Assembly (NCBI RefSeq): GCF_000024025.1
Contig: NC_013131.1
Span: 5,394,001-5,458,000 of the forward strand
Reading direction: 5' to 3'
Source of the DNA: Catenulispora acidiphila DSM 44928
GTDB lineage: Bacteria > Actinomycetota > Actinomycetes > Streptomycetales > Catenulisporaceae
DNA: 64,000 nucleotides
Shown here: positions 1-8,550 of the stretch, one piece after another
Position numbering within the stretch: the first letter of the stretch is position 1
Layout of the letters: every line of letters begins with the position of its first letter
Program-made: the position numbers and the translations under genes
The notes under the pieces: generated by a model
Seen by the model: only the letters and a program-made list of their open reading frames with translations
Databases searched by the model: none
What the model was told of the DNA's origin: nothing

Positions 1-1282
1 TCACCCCGATCGCCGCCGGGATCTCCCAGCCCAGCGGTCCGGCCTGGCCGCAGACCTGGTACCGGCGCGGCTGGTACGCCTTCTGATGCTGGCCGCCCCA
101 GATCTGGTAGAGCCCGATCGCGGTCACGAAGTAGGTCGAGGGGTCGAAGATCTCGTTGATCTCCTTGTAGACGCGCGGCGCCTTGATCGGCACGGAGTCG
201 AAGTCCTCACGCCGGGTCAGGGAGGTCTTCAGCGATCCGACCCGGGCGACCCATTGGGCCGGTCCGCGTCCCCCGACGCCCCGGGCCTTCGCCGCGGCGA
301 GCAGCGCCCGCAGGAACAGCTTCGCGTCCGACACGATCCCCAGGTCCGGCTCGAACACCCGGCCCAGCTGCGTGGACTCGATGTCGACGTGGATGAACGT
401 CCGCTCCCCCCGGTACACCTCCAGCGTCCCGGTGTGCCGGTCGCCGAAGCGGGCGCCGACGGCGAGCACGAGGTCTGATTCCAGGAACGAGGCGTTCCCG
501 TACCGCTGCGAGGTCTGCACGCCGGTCATCCCCGCGTACAGCGGGTCGTCCTCGTCCACGGCGCCCTTGCCCATCAGCGTCACCTGCACCGGGATCCCCA
601 GGTAGGCGACCAGCTCGCGCAGCTCCGGCGCGGCGTCGGCGATGATCACACCGCCGCCGGCCAGGATCAGCGGACGCTCGGCGGCCAGCAGCAGGTCCAG
701 CGCCTTCTCCACGCGCGGCGCGTGCGGCTCGACCACCGGCACCGGCAGCGGCGCGTCGAGCTCGGCGTCGTACTCGATGACCTGCTTGGCGACGTCCAGT
801 GGGATGTCGACGAGCACCGGTCCGGGACGTCCCGAGCGGGCGACGCGGAACGCCTCGCGGAAGATCCACGGCGCGGTCGCCGCCTCCTTGATCTGCACCG
901 CCCACTTCGTCACCGGCGTGGCGCAGCCGACGATGTCGACGGCCTGGAACGCCTCCTTGTCCAGCGCCGTGGACACGGCCTGGCCGGTGATCACGATCAT
1001 CGGGATCGAGTCGGCCATCGCCGTGTACAGACCGGTGATCATGTTCGTCCCGGCCGGACCGGAGGTGCCGATGGCCACGCCGACCCGGCCGTTGGTCCGG
1101 GCCCAGCCGTCGGCCATGTGCGTGGCGCCCTCCTCGTGGCGCACGATCAGGTGGTCGATGCCGCCCTCGTCCTCCATCGCCTTGTACAGCGGCAGGATCG
1201 CCGCTCCCGGGCAGCCGAAGGCGGCGTCGACGCCCTCGGACTTCAGGACCTGCACCACCGCGTTCATCACGGGCATCTTCAT
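1..1282 (-). CDS. gcl: Glyoxylate carboligase (tartronate-semialdehyde synthase), 3' end beyond the window
   Basis: ThDP-dependent enzyme that joins two glyoxylates to tartronate semialdehyde with loss of CO2. The first 427 codons are visible (family about 590), so the C-terminal ThDP-binding domain is missing only because the window ends. The start at 1282 reads MKMPVMNAVV. The N-terminal pyrimidine-binding domain has FGCPGAAILPLY, GTSGPAGTNMITGLY and SIPMIVITGQ, all typical of Gcl. One oddity: the ThDP-activating position reads RHEEGA, with the canonical glutamate, where E. coli Gcl has valine (RHVEGA). It is the last visible gene of the purine operon, 5 bases after glxR. An acetolactate-synthase-like paralogue is the alternative, but the neighbours glxR and hyi argue for Gcl. 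Confidence 0.88.
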   Translation of the reverse strand, partial: MKMPVMNAVVQVLKSEGVDAAFGCPGAAILPLYKAMEDEGGIDHLIVRHEEGATHMADGWARTNGRVGVAIGTSGPAGTNMITGLYTAMADSIPMIVITGQAVSTALDKEAFQAVDIVGCATPVTKWAVQIKEAATAPWIFREAFRVARSGRPGPVLVDIPLDVAKQVIEYDAELDAPLPVPVVEPHAPRVEKALDLLLAAERPLILAGGGVIIADAAPELRELVAYLGIPVQVTLMGKGAVDEDDPLYAGMTGVQTSQRYGNASFLESDLVLAVGARFGDRHTGTLEVYRGERTFIHVDIESTQLGRVFEPDLGIVSDAKLFLRALLAAAKARGVGGRGPAQWVARVGSLKTSLTRREDFDSVPIKAPRVYKEINEIFDPSTYFVTAIGLYQIWGGQHQKAYQPRRYQVCGQAGPLGWEIPAAIGV

Positions 1283-1287
1283 CGGAG

Positions 1288-2193
1288 TCAGTTCGCCTTT
1301 CGTGCGGAGCGGCCGGAACGGCCGGACAGGTTCTCGGCCACAGCCAGCAGCGCGGAGTGGTCCTGGTCGCCCAGGCCCTGAGCGCGCGCGGCCTGGATCA
1401 GCGCGGCGACCAGGCTGGTCAGCGGCAGCGCCACCTCGGCCTGCCGCGCCGCGTCCAGGGCGATGCCCATGTCCTTGTGGTGCAGGTCGATCCGGAATCC
1501 GGGCTTGAAGTCGCGGGCGAGCATCGAGGCCCGCTTCAGCTCCAGGATCCGGGAGCCGGCCAGGCCGCCGGCGAGCATGTCCAGGCCTGCGGCGGCGTCC
1601 ACGCCGGCGGCCTCCATCAGCACGATCGCCTCGGCGACCAGTGCGTACGTACCGCCGACGACCAGCTGGTTCGCAGCCTTGACCACCTGCCCGGACCCGG
1701 CCGGGCCGCACAGCGCCGCGACCTTGCCGACCGCGTCGAACACCGGACGCGCGGCGGCGAAGACCTCGGGCTCGCCGCCGACCATGATGGACAGGACCGC
1801 GTCGATCGCGCCCTTCTCGCCGCCGGAGACCGGGGCGTCCAGCACGCGCACACCCCGCGCCGCACCGGCCTGGGCGACCTCGATCGAGGTCTCGGGGCGG
1901 ATGGTGGAGAAGTCGATGAACAGCGTGCCGGGCTTGACGGTCTCGAACACCCCGCCCGCGCCGAGGACCGCCGCGGCGACGTGCGGATGCGCGGGCAGCA
2001 TGGTGATCACGACCTCGGCGCCCTCGATCGCCTCGGCGATCGAGGCCGCGCCGGTTCCCCCTGCGGCGGCGAGCTTGGCGACGTTCGGGGCGTTCAGGTC
2101 GTAGCCGGTGACCTCGAACCCGGCCTTGACCAGGTTCGCAGCCATCGGAGATCCCATGATCCCCAGGCCGATGAAGCCTGTCTTCGTGCTCAT
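1288..2193 (-). CDS. glxR: 2-hydroxy-3-oxopropionate (tartronate semialdehyde) reductase
   Basis: A 301-residue beta-hydroxyacid dehydrogenase that reduces tartronate semialdehyde, the Gcl product, to glycerate with NAD(P)H. The N-terminal Rossmann motif GLGIMG (residues 9-14) and the substrate motif DAPVSGGEKGA are clear, and the catalytic lysine lies in GQVVKAANQ. I chose ATG 2193 (MSTKTGFIG) rather than an in-frame ATG at 2211, because 2193 forms an ATGA overlap with the stop of hyi and has GGAA upstream. The gene lies between hyi and gcl, the classic glyoxylate-to-glycerate trio, so it is presumably expressed as part of the purine operon. Confidence 0.93.
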   Translation of the reverse strand: MSTKTGFIGLGIMGSPMAANLVKAGFEVTGYDLNAPNVAKLAAAGGTGAASIAEAIEGAEVVITMLPAHPHVAAAVLGAGGVFETVKPGTLFIDFSTIRPETSIEVAQAGAARGVRVLDAPVSGGEKGAIDAVLSIMVGGEPEVFAAARPVFDAVGKVAALCGPAGSGQVVKAANQLVVGGTYALVAEAIVLMEAAGVDAAAGLDMLAGGLAGSRILELKRASMLARDFKPGFRIDLHHKDMGIALDAARQAEVALPLTSLVAALIQAARAQGLGDQDHSALLAVAENLSGRSGRSARKAN

Positions 2194-3017
2194 GAAAGGG
2201 ATTCCATCCATTCGAAGCTGTCAGTGGTGATGCCGGTGGAGGGCTTGTACTCCAGCCCGATCCAGCCGCGGCCGGACTCGGCGGTGTAGCCGGCCTCGGT
2301 CAGGGCCTTGAACAGCGCCGAGAAGTCCAGGGCGCCGCTGTCGGGTTCGCCGCGCGCCGGGGTGTCGGCGATCTGGACGTGCCCGAAGCGATCGGCGTGC
2401 GCGGCGATGGTCGCGAACAGGTCCTCGTCCATGCGCGCCAGGTGGTAGAGGTCGCACAGGAAGGCCAGGTTGGTCGCGCCGGTCGCGGCTGAGACCCGGT
2501 CGATCTCGGCCAGCGCTGCCGCGCTGGAGGTGATCGGGTACGCCGGGGACTCGATCGCGTTCAGCGCTTCGAGCAGGACGGTCGCGCCGATCCGGGAGGC
2601 GGCGGCGGTGGCCGCGGCCAGGTTCTCCAGGGCGGCTTCCTGCTGCTGGAGGTCCGAACCGCCCTCGATCCTGTTGCCGTACAAGGCATTCAGGTTCCGG
2701 CAGCCGGTCCGCTCGGCGATCCCGACGGCCACGTCGATGCTGTCGCGGAAGCGCTTGGCGTGTTCGGGTACGGAGACCAGACCGCGCGCGCCGACCGACA
2801 GGTCGTCCAGGAAGTTCAGCCCGACCAGGCGGACCCCGGCGTCGTCCAGCGCGCCGGTGAACGCGTCCACGTCCTTATCGGAGGGAACCGCCTCGGTCCC
2901 GAACGGCCACCAGAACTCCGCGGCGGTGAAGCCGGCGGCGCGCGCCGCGGCGGGACGGTCCAGCAGCGGCAGTTCGGTGAACAGGATCGAGAGGTTGATG
3001 TCGAAGCGGAGCGTCAC
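2190..3017 (-). CDS. hyi: Hydroxypyruvate isomerase
   Basis: A 275-residue TIM-barrel enzyme (AP endonuclease family 2 / xylose-isomerase-like fold) that interconverts hydroxypyruvate and tartronate semialdehyde. The start MTLRFDINLSILFTELP and the segments AAEFWWPFG, LLEALN (metal-binding glutamate) and GLEYKPS fit Hyi. The length is close to the family norm of about 260. Its start overlaps the preceding gene's stop by ATGA and its own stop overlaps glxR in the same way, which suggests translational coupling through the glyoxylate branch of the operon. Confidence 0.9.
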   Translation of the reverse strand: MTLRFDINLSILFTELPLLDRPAAARAAGFTAAEFWWPFGTEAVPSDKDVDAFTGALDDAGVRLVGLNFLDDLSVGARGLVSVPEHAKRFRDSIDVAVGIAERTGCRNLNALYGNRIEGGSDLQQQEAALENLAAATAAASRIGATVLLEALNAIESPAYPITSSAAALAEIDRVSAATGATNLAFLCDLYHLARMDEDLFATIAAHADRFGHVQIADTPARGEPDSGALDFSALFKALTEAGYTAESGRGWIGLEYKPSTGITTDSFEWMESLS

Positions 3018-3403
3018 GGAGCTGCCTCCAGGCTGGCTTTGTACGCACGCCAGTCGGCGTGGTGGGAGATGTCGCGGTAGGTGTGGGGTTCGGCGTACGA
3101 GCGGCGCCGGACCATCGACAGGGTGCCGCCGCCGTCTTCGAGTTCGATGACGCCGAGTTCGAGTTCTTCCGGCTCCGAGGGCAGCAGCGAGCGCTCCAGC
3201 ACCTCCCAGGGCACGTCGTAGAGCTCGCCGACGACACTCACGCCGCCCGAGTCGACGGCCTCGATGGCGGGGAAGGCGTCGCCGACGGAGTAGAAGCGGT
3301 ACTTCGGCGCGGTTCGCACGACGCCTACCAGCGGCGAGTCCTTAAGGAGGTGGTTCAAGGGACCGCCACGCATGGCGCCGCCGTTGAGGAACATCAGGGT
3401 CAT
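3014..3403 (-). CDS. Small stand-alone protein like the allophanate hydrolase C-terminal / gamma-glutamylcyclotransferase-like domain
   Basis: A 129-residue protein beginning MTLMFLNGGAMRGGPLNHLL. The pattern G..MRGGPLNH, an AP(K/R)YRFYSVGD segment, VVGELYDVPWEVLERSLLPSEPEELELGVIELEDG and a basic C-terminus resembles the small domain at the end of allophanate hydrolase (AtzF) and the related gamma-glutamylcyclotransferase-like fold. No amidase domain is attached and none is seen nearby. ATGA overlaps on both sides (xdhC upstream, hyi downstream) place it firmly in the purine operon. I infer a role in the late ureide/carbamate steps; neither substrate nor activity can be read from the sequence. 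Confidence 0.65.
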   Translation of the reverse strand: MTLMFLNGGAMRGGPLNHLLKDSPLVGVVRTAPKYRFYSVGDAFPAIEAVDSGGVSVVGELYDVPWEVLERSLLPSEPEELELGVIELEDGGGTLSMVRRRSYAEPHTYRDISHHADWRAYKASLEAAP

Positions 3404-4851
3404 GCCGGAACTCCGCTCTCGACAGGGTGGGCCGCGGGGGTGTGGTGGATGGCGGTGGAGACGTCGGCGAGGCTGCGTCCGGTACCGCCGTGCCGAGCCG
3501 CGACGATCTCGGCGGCGATGGACAGCGCGGTCTCCTCCGAGGTGCGCGCGCCGAGGTCGAGGCCGATCGGCGCGTGCAGGTTCGCGATCTCGGCGTCGGA
3601 CAGACCGGCTTCGCGCAGCCGGTCCGCGCGCTGGGCGCAGGTGCGCCGCGAACCCATGGCGCCGACGTACCCAACGGGCAGTCGCAGCGCCTTGACCAGC
3701 AGCGGGACGTCGAACTTGGCGTCGTGGGTGAGCACCGCGATGACGGTGCGGGCATCGACGCGCGTGGTCTCCAGGTACCGGTGCGGCCAGGCGACCACGA
3801 CGTCGTCGGCTTCGGGGAAGCGGCGCCGGGTGGCGAACACCGGCCGGGCGTCGCAGACGGTGACGTGGTACCCGAGGTACTTGCCGACCCGCACCAACGC
3901 GGCGGCGAAGTCGATGGCGCCGAAGACGAGCATCCGCGGCGCGGTGACGAAGGACTCGATGAACACCGTGACCGCCTCGCCGCAGTCCTGACCCTCGCCC
4001 TCGGTGCCGACCGCGACGGTGCCGGTCGCGCCGGATTCGACCATCGCGCGGGCATGCCGGGCGACGACGCGATCCAGCGCCGGGCTGATGGCGCCGGTGG
4101 CCGACCAGGGATCACCATCCACTGCGATCGACGCCCCAGGCGGACCCCAGAGAATCTCAGGAGCCTGCGGGCGGACCGCCAGCGAACGCCCGACCAGCTC
4201 CGCCGGACCAGCGACCACCCGCGCCAACGCGACCGGCTCGCCTGCGGCCATGGCGGACAACACCACGCCGACAGCAAGGTCCGGCCGCGCGTTCGGCTCG
4301 CCGGCGATCATGGCAGGCAACGCTGTGCCGACAGCAAGTTCCGGCCGCGCACTCGGCTCGCCCGCGGTCATGGCAGGCAACGCTGTACCGACAGCAAGGT
4401 CCGGCCGCGCACTCGGCTCGCCCGCGGTCACGGCAGGCACCGCTGTGCCAACAGCAAGGCCCGGCCGCGCACTCGGCTCGCCGGCGGTCATGGCAGGCAC
4501 CGCTGTACCGATGGCCTGATCTGCTGTGGAACCCTGGTCCGGGAACACCGGCTGGATGAACACTTCGAGCTCCCCGCCGCAGGTCAGTCCCACCGCGAAA
4601 GCGTCGTCGTCGCTGTAGCCGAAGGTCTCCAGCACCGGCCGTCCGTGCTGCAGCGACTCGACGCAGAGCTCGTAGACCGCGCCCTCGACGCAGCCTCCTG
4701 ACACGCTGCCGACCACCGTGCCGTCGGTGTCCACGGCGAGTGCCGCGCCGAGTTCGCGCGGGGCGCTGCCCTTCACCGCGACCACTGAGGCGAGGGCGTA
4801 GGGCTTGCCGGCGGTGTGCCAGGCGTGCAGGTCCTCGGTGATGTCACGCAT
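3400..4851 (-). CDS. xdhC: XdhC family molybdenum cofactor insertion protein with an internal 20-residue tandem repeat
   Basis: XdhC-type chaperone that sulfurates and inserts Moco into xanthine dehydrogenase. The N-terminal XdhC/CoxI domain (residues about 10-105) contains GSAPRELGAALAV, GSVSGGCVEGAVYE and GLTCGGELEVFIQ. The C-terminal Rossmann domain (about 300-455) contains LVFGAIDFAAALVRVG, VCDARPVFAT, LTHDAKFDVPLL, VGYVGAMGSRRT and PIGLDLGARTSEETA. At 483 residues it is about 100 longer than usual. The excess is accounted for by five tandem 20-residue units (residues 113-212), the last of which looks like the ancestral segment ending AAGEPVALARV. It overlaps the molybdopterin subunit by 8 bases and the next gene by ATGA. 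It is equivalent to B. subtilis PucA. Confidence 0.92.
   Translation of the reverse strand: MRDITEDLHAWHTAGKPYALASVVAVKGSAPRELGAALAVDTDGTVVGSVSGGCVEGAVYELCVESLQHGRPVLETFGYSDDDAFAVGLTCGGELEVFIQPVFPDQGSTADQAIGTAVPAMTAGEPSARPGLAVGTAVPAVTAGEPSARPDLAVGTALPAMTAGEPSARPELAVGTALPAMIAGEPNARPDLAVGVVLSAMAAGEPVALARVVAGPAELVGRSLAVRPQAPEILWGPPGASIAVDGDPWSATGAISPALDRVVARHARAMVESGATGTVAVGTEGEGQDCGEAVTVFIESFVTAPRMLVFGAIDFAAALVRVGKYLGYHVTVCDARPVFATRRRFPEADDVVVAWPHRYLETTRVDARTVIAVLTHDAKFDVPLLVKALRLPVGYVGAMGSRRTCAQRADRLREAGLSDAEIANLHAPIGLDLGARTSEETALSIAAEIVAARHGGTGRSLADVSTAIHHTPAAHPVESGVPA
4216..4515 (-). repeat. Five 60-bp tandem repeats inside xdhC
   Basis: Five consecutive 60-base units encode variants of AVGTAVPAMTAGEPSARPDL. 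The first four are near-identical. The fifth (AVGVVLSAMAAGEPVALARV) has diverged and continues directly into ordinary XdhC sequence. The unit is a whole number of codons, so the reading frame is kept. This looks like a local amplification of a native 20-codon segment between the two XdhC domains. Confidence 0.95.
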
Positions 4852-7183
4852 CGGTGCGCGCCTCCGTCAGGTCCTCGGGTCGGATCGGGACCCGCCGCAG
4901 GTCCAGGCCGGTGGCGTCGCGGATCGCGGCGGCGATCGCCGGGGTGGAGGACAGCGTCGGGGGTTCGCCGGCGCCGCGCAGGCCGTAGGGGGCGCGGGGG
5001 TCGGCGTTCTCCAAGATCTCCATCTTCATCGGCGGCATGTCGAGGATCGTGGGGATCAGGTAGTCGGTGAAGGAGGGGTTGCGGACCTTGCTGTCGCGGA
5101 CCTGGATCTCCTCCATGACGGCGAGCCCGAGCCCTTGGGCGGAGCCGCCGTGCAGCTGCCCTTCCAGCGACAGCCGGTTCATGATCTTGCCGACGTCCTG
5201 GACCAGGTCCAGGGCGACCACCTTGATCAGGCCGAGTTCGGTGTCCACGTCCACGACCGCGCGGTGCACGGCGAAGGCGAGCTGCGTGTGCGAGTTCCCC
5301 TGGCCGGTGAAGGGATCCATGCGCTGTGTCTGGTGGTGGTGGTACTCGCGGGTCTCCTCGATCGGGCCCGCCGCCAGCACCTGCTCCAGGGTGGCGATCA
5401 CACCCTCGGACACCGACACGACCTTCCCGCCGACCAGCGACAGGTCGTCGTACTCACGGCCGCGGTCCTTCGCGATCCGCTCGAACACCGCGTGGCGGAC
5501 CGCCTCGCAGGCGGTCTTCACCGCGCCGCCGGTCATGTACGACTGGCGCGAAGCGGAACTCGATCCCGCAGTGCCGACCGAGGAGTCGGCGGGATGGATG
5601 ACCACCTGCTCGACGCCCAACTCGGTCCGGGCGATCTGCGCCTCCAGCGTGATCAGACCCTGTCCGACCTCGGCGGCGGCGGTGTGCACCAGGGCGCCGA
5701 CGGTGTCGCCGAGCAACTCCAGGCGCACCCGCGCGGTGGAGTAGTCGTCGAAGTCCTCGGAGAAGCAGATGTTCTTCACGCCGATGCCGTAGCCGACGCC
5801 GCGCACGACGCCCTCGCCGTGCGTGGTGTTGGCGGTCGAGCCCGGCAGGTTGCGCAGGTCCGAGGTGTCGGCCGGAGCCGGCATCGGCAGCGCCTTAAGC
5901 AGGTCCAGCATCTCGGCGACCGGCGCCGGCGCCTCCACGACCTGGCCGGTGGCGAGCTTGTCGCCCTGGGTCACGGCGTTGATCTGCCGGATGGTGACGG
6001 GGTCCAGGCCGAGGGCGGCGGCCAGCTTGTCCATCATCGACTCGTAGGCGAAGCACGCCTGGACCGCGCCGAAGCCGCGCATCGCGCCGCACGGCGGGTT
6101 GTTGGTGTAGACCCCGTACGCGTCGATCTTGATGTTCGGGACCACATACGGCCCGACGCCGAGCGAGGCCGCGTTGCCCACGACGTTCGGCGTGGCCGAG
6201 GCGTAGCCGCCGCCGTCCAGGACGATCTCCACGTCGGCGAACACCAGCCTGCCCTCGGCGGTGGCGCCGTAGGTGTACGTCATCGACGCCGGATGCCGGT
6301 GCACATGCCCGAAGAAGGACTCCTCGCGGTTGTAGACCATCTTCACCGGCTTGCCGGTGTGCAGCGCCAGCATCGCGGCGTGGATCTCCATCGAGAGGTC
6401 CTCGCGCCCGCCGAACGCCCCGCCGACGCCGGACAGCGTCATCCGGACCTTCTCCTCCGGCAGTCCCAGGCACGGCGCGATCTGCAACAGGTCCCAGTGG
6501 ATCCACTGCGTGGCGACATACAGGTCCACGCCGCCGTCCTCGGCCGGGACCGCGAGCCCTGATTCGGGCCCGAGGAACGCCTGATCCTGGATGCCGACCT
6601 CGTATTCGCCGGTGATGACCACGGCGCACTGCGCACGCACCGCCGCGTCGTCCGGATCCGCCCCGACCCGCACCGGCTGGTGCCGCACGACGTTGCCGTC
6701 GGGGTGGATGCGGGGGCACTCGGGGTCGAAAAGCGCGCGCCGGGCGTCGACGATCGGCTCCTGCACCTCGTAGTCGACCTGGATCAGCTTCAGGGCGCGG
6801 CGCGCTGTCTCCGGGTGGTCGGCGGCGACCAGCGCCACCGGCTCGCCCTGGTGCCGGACCTCGCCGATGGCCAGCACCGGCTGGTCACGGGTGTCCAGAC
6901 CGTAGAGCTTGTGCCCGGGGACGTCCTCCTGCGTGAGGACGGCGTAGACGCCGGGCAGCGCCAAAGCGGCGGCGAAGTCGATGGAGCGGATCAGAGCTCT
7001 GGGATGCGGGCTGCGCAGTGTCGCGCCCCAGATCATGTCGTCCATGAACAGGTCGGAGGAGTAGGCGAACTCGCCCTTGACCTTGAGGGTGCCGTCGGGG
7101 CGCGTCGGGCTGTCGCCGACGCCGCCGGTCACCGTGGACTGGTTCAGATCCCGGGGTGCGCGGTCCGGGGCGCGCGTGGGCAT
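4844..7183 (-). CDS. pucD: Xanthine dehydrogenase, molybdopterin-binding catalytic subunit
   Basis: A 779-residue large subunit of a three-subunit xanthine dehydrogenase that oxidises hypoxanthine/xanthine to urate. The start MPTRAPDRAPRDLNQ is followed by the a/b hammerhead domain (GTLKVKGEFAYSSD...HPRALIRSID). The Moco domains contain GVGGAFGGREDLSME, CGAMRGFGAVQACFA, AAAEVGQGLITLEAQI and GSSSASRQSYMTGGAVK. The catalytic glutamate is in YGLRGAGEPPTLSSTP near the C-terminus. The ATG at 7183 shares one base with the TGA of the deaminase gene (TGATG). It is equivalent to B. subtilis PucD. The Fe-S and FAD subunits and the XdhC chaperone are in the same operon. Confidence 0.95.
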   Translation of the reverse strand: MPTRAPDRAPRDLNQSTVTGGVGDSPTRPDGTLKVKGEFAYSSDLFMDDMIWGATLRSPHPRALIRSIDFAAALALPGVYAVLTQEDVPGHKLYGLDTRDQPVLAIGEVRHQGEPVALVAADHPETARRALKLIQVDYEVQEPIVDARRALFDPECPRIHPDGNVVRHQPVRVGADPDDAAVRAQCAVVITGEYEVGIQDQAFLGPESGLAVPAEDGGVDLYVATQWIHWDLLQIAPCLGLPEEKVRMTLSGVGGAFGGREDLSMEIHAAMLALHTGKPVKMVYNREESFFGHVHRHPASMTYTYGATAEGRLVFADVEIVLDGGGYASATPNVVGNAASLGVGPYVVPNIKIDAYGVYTNNPPCGAMRGFGAVQACFAYESMMDKLAAALGLDPVTIRQINAVTQGDKLATGQVVEAPAPVAEMLDLLKALPMPAPADTSDLRNLPGSTANTTHGEGVVRGVGYGIGVKNICFSEDFDDYSTARVRLELLGDTVGALVHTAAAEVGQGLITLEAQIARTELGVEQVVIHPADSSVGTAGSSSASRQSYMTGGAVKTACEAVRHAVFERIAKDRGREYDDLSLVGGKVVSVSEGVIATLEQVLAAGPIEETREYHHHQTQRMDPFTGQGNSHTQLAFAVHRAVVDVDTELGLIKVVALDLVQDVGKIMNRLSLEGQLHGGSAQGLGLAVMEEIQVRDSKVRNPSFTDYLIPTILDMPPMKMEILENADPRAPYGLRGAGEPPTLSSTPAIAAAIRDATGLDLRRVPIRPEDLTEARTDA

Positions 7184-8550
7184 CAGGACACCTCCGTCAG
7201 CGAGCGGGCGGCGGTCCGGCAGGCGCGCGCCAGCGCGTCCTCGTCGGCGGTGGTCAGCGCGCCGTCCTCGACGACCGGGCGCCCGCCGACCGCGAGCAGC
7301 CGCAGCGGCGCCGGCGGGCCGAAGACCAGGGCGGCGACCGGGTCGGCGATGCCGGCGTGGCCGAGCCCGGTCAGGTCCCACAGCGCGACGTCGCCGAGCT
7401 TGCCGACCTCCAGCGAGCCGATCTCGGCCTCGCGGCCCAGCACCCGCGCTCCCCCGGCGGTCCCCAAGCGCAGCGCGGCGCGGGCGTTCAGCGCCTCGGC
7501 CGGATCGGAGGACAGCGCGCGCAGCCGCGAGACGTACATCGCCTGCCGCAGCTCCTCCACCAGCATCCCCGACTCCTGCGACGCCGCGCCGTCCACGCCG
7601 AGTCCGACCGGCGCACCGGCGGCGAGCAGGTCCTTGATACGGGCGTGGCCCGAGCCGAGGCGGGCGTTGGAGGACGCGCAGTGCGCGGTCCCGGTCTGGG
7701 TGTCGGCGAAGCGGCGGATCGCCGCGTCCGACAGGTGCACGCAGTGCGCCAGCCACACGTCCGGTCCGAGCCAGCCGAGCTTGTCGGCGTATTCGGCCGG
7801 GGTGCAGCCGTGGGTCTCCAGACAGAACTTTTCCTCGTCGAGGGTCTCGGCCAGGTGCGTGTGCAGCCGGACGCCGTGTTCGCGCGCCAGCGACGCGCTC
7901 TGCACCATCAGGTCGGAGCTGACCGAGAACGGCGAGCACGGCGCCAGGCCGATGCGCAGCATCGAGTCGAAGGACGGGTCGTGGTACCGGGTGATCGCGT
8001 CCTGACTCGCCGCCAGGATGTCGTCGAGCCGCTCGACCACCTCGTCCGGCGGCAGCCCGCCGTCGCTGCGGCCGCGGTCCATCGAGCCGCGCGTCGGCTG
8101 GAAGCGCAGACCGATCTCGCGCGCCGCCTCGATCTCCGCGCCGAGCAGGTCGCCGCCGTCGCGCGGGAAGACGTAGTGGTGGTCGGCGGAGGTGGTGCAG
8201 CCGGTCTTGGCCAGCCAGGCCAGACCGCCGCGCGCCGCCGCGCCGAGGGTGTCCTCGGTCAGCCTGGCCCAGATCGGGTACAGCTCGACGAGCCAGCCGA
8301 ACAGCGCCGCGTCCTGCGCCAGCCCGCGGGTGATCCATTGGTAGAGGTGGTGGTGGGTGTTGACCAGGCCGGGGGTGGCCAGGCAGCCGGTGCCGTCCAC
8401 GACGCGCGCGCCCTCGATATCGCGCGGCGCGGGACCCGAACCCACGGCGGTGATCCGGCCGTCCTCGATGACCACATGTCCGGTCGCGTGTTCGGTGCTC
8501 GCGGCGTCGACCGTGGCGATCGCGGCGTTCTGGATGACGATCGTGCTCAT
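7183..8550 (-). CDS. 8-oxoguanine deaminase (amidohydrolase family)
   Basis: A 455-residue amidohydrolase that probably deaminates 8-oxoguanine (or a related guanine) to urate or xanthine. Metal-site signatures are NTHHHLYQW (HxH), LHTHLAET, AHCVHLSD and GLGVDGAAS (catalytic Asp). The conserved W-L-V-E-L-Y-P-I-W stretch after the first histidines is typical of the 8-oxoguanine/TrzN-like branch rather than of guanine deaminase GuaD. ATG 8550 (MSTIVIQNAAIATVD) overlaps the Fe-S subunit stop by ATGA. It is embedded between two xanthine dehydrogenase subunit genes, so it feeds purine bases into the same pathway. The exact substrate is inferred from family resemblance. Confidence 0.87.
   Translation of the reverse strand: MSTIVIQNAAIATVDAASTEHATGHVVIEDGRITAVGSGPAPRDIEGARVVDGTGCLATPGLVNTHHHLYQWITRGLAQDAALFGWLVELYPIWARLTEDTLGAAARGGLAWLAKTGCTTSADHHYVFPRDGGDLLGAEIEAAREIGLRFQPTRGSMDRGRSDGGLPPDEVVERLDDILAASQDAITRYHDPSFDSMLRIGLAPCSPFSVSSDLMVQSASLAREHGVRLHTHLAETLDEEKFCLETHGCTPAEYADKLGWLGPDVWLAHCVHLSDAAIRRFADTQTGTAHCASSNARLGSGHARIKDLLAAGAPVGLGVDGAASQESGMLVEELRQAMYVSRLRALSSDPAEALNARAALRLGTAGGARVLGREAEIGSLEVGKLGDVALWDLTGLGHAGIADPVAALVFGPPAPLRLLAVGGRPVVEDGALTTADEDALARACRTAARSLTEVS

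Noticed and set aside
4216-4515. 60-bp repeats in xdhC considered as a CRISPR-like array
   Set aside because: Repeats are contiguous without spacers and stay in frame within a coding sequence.
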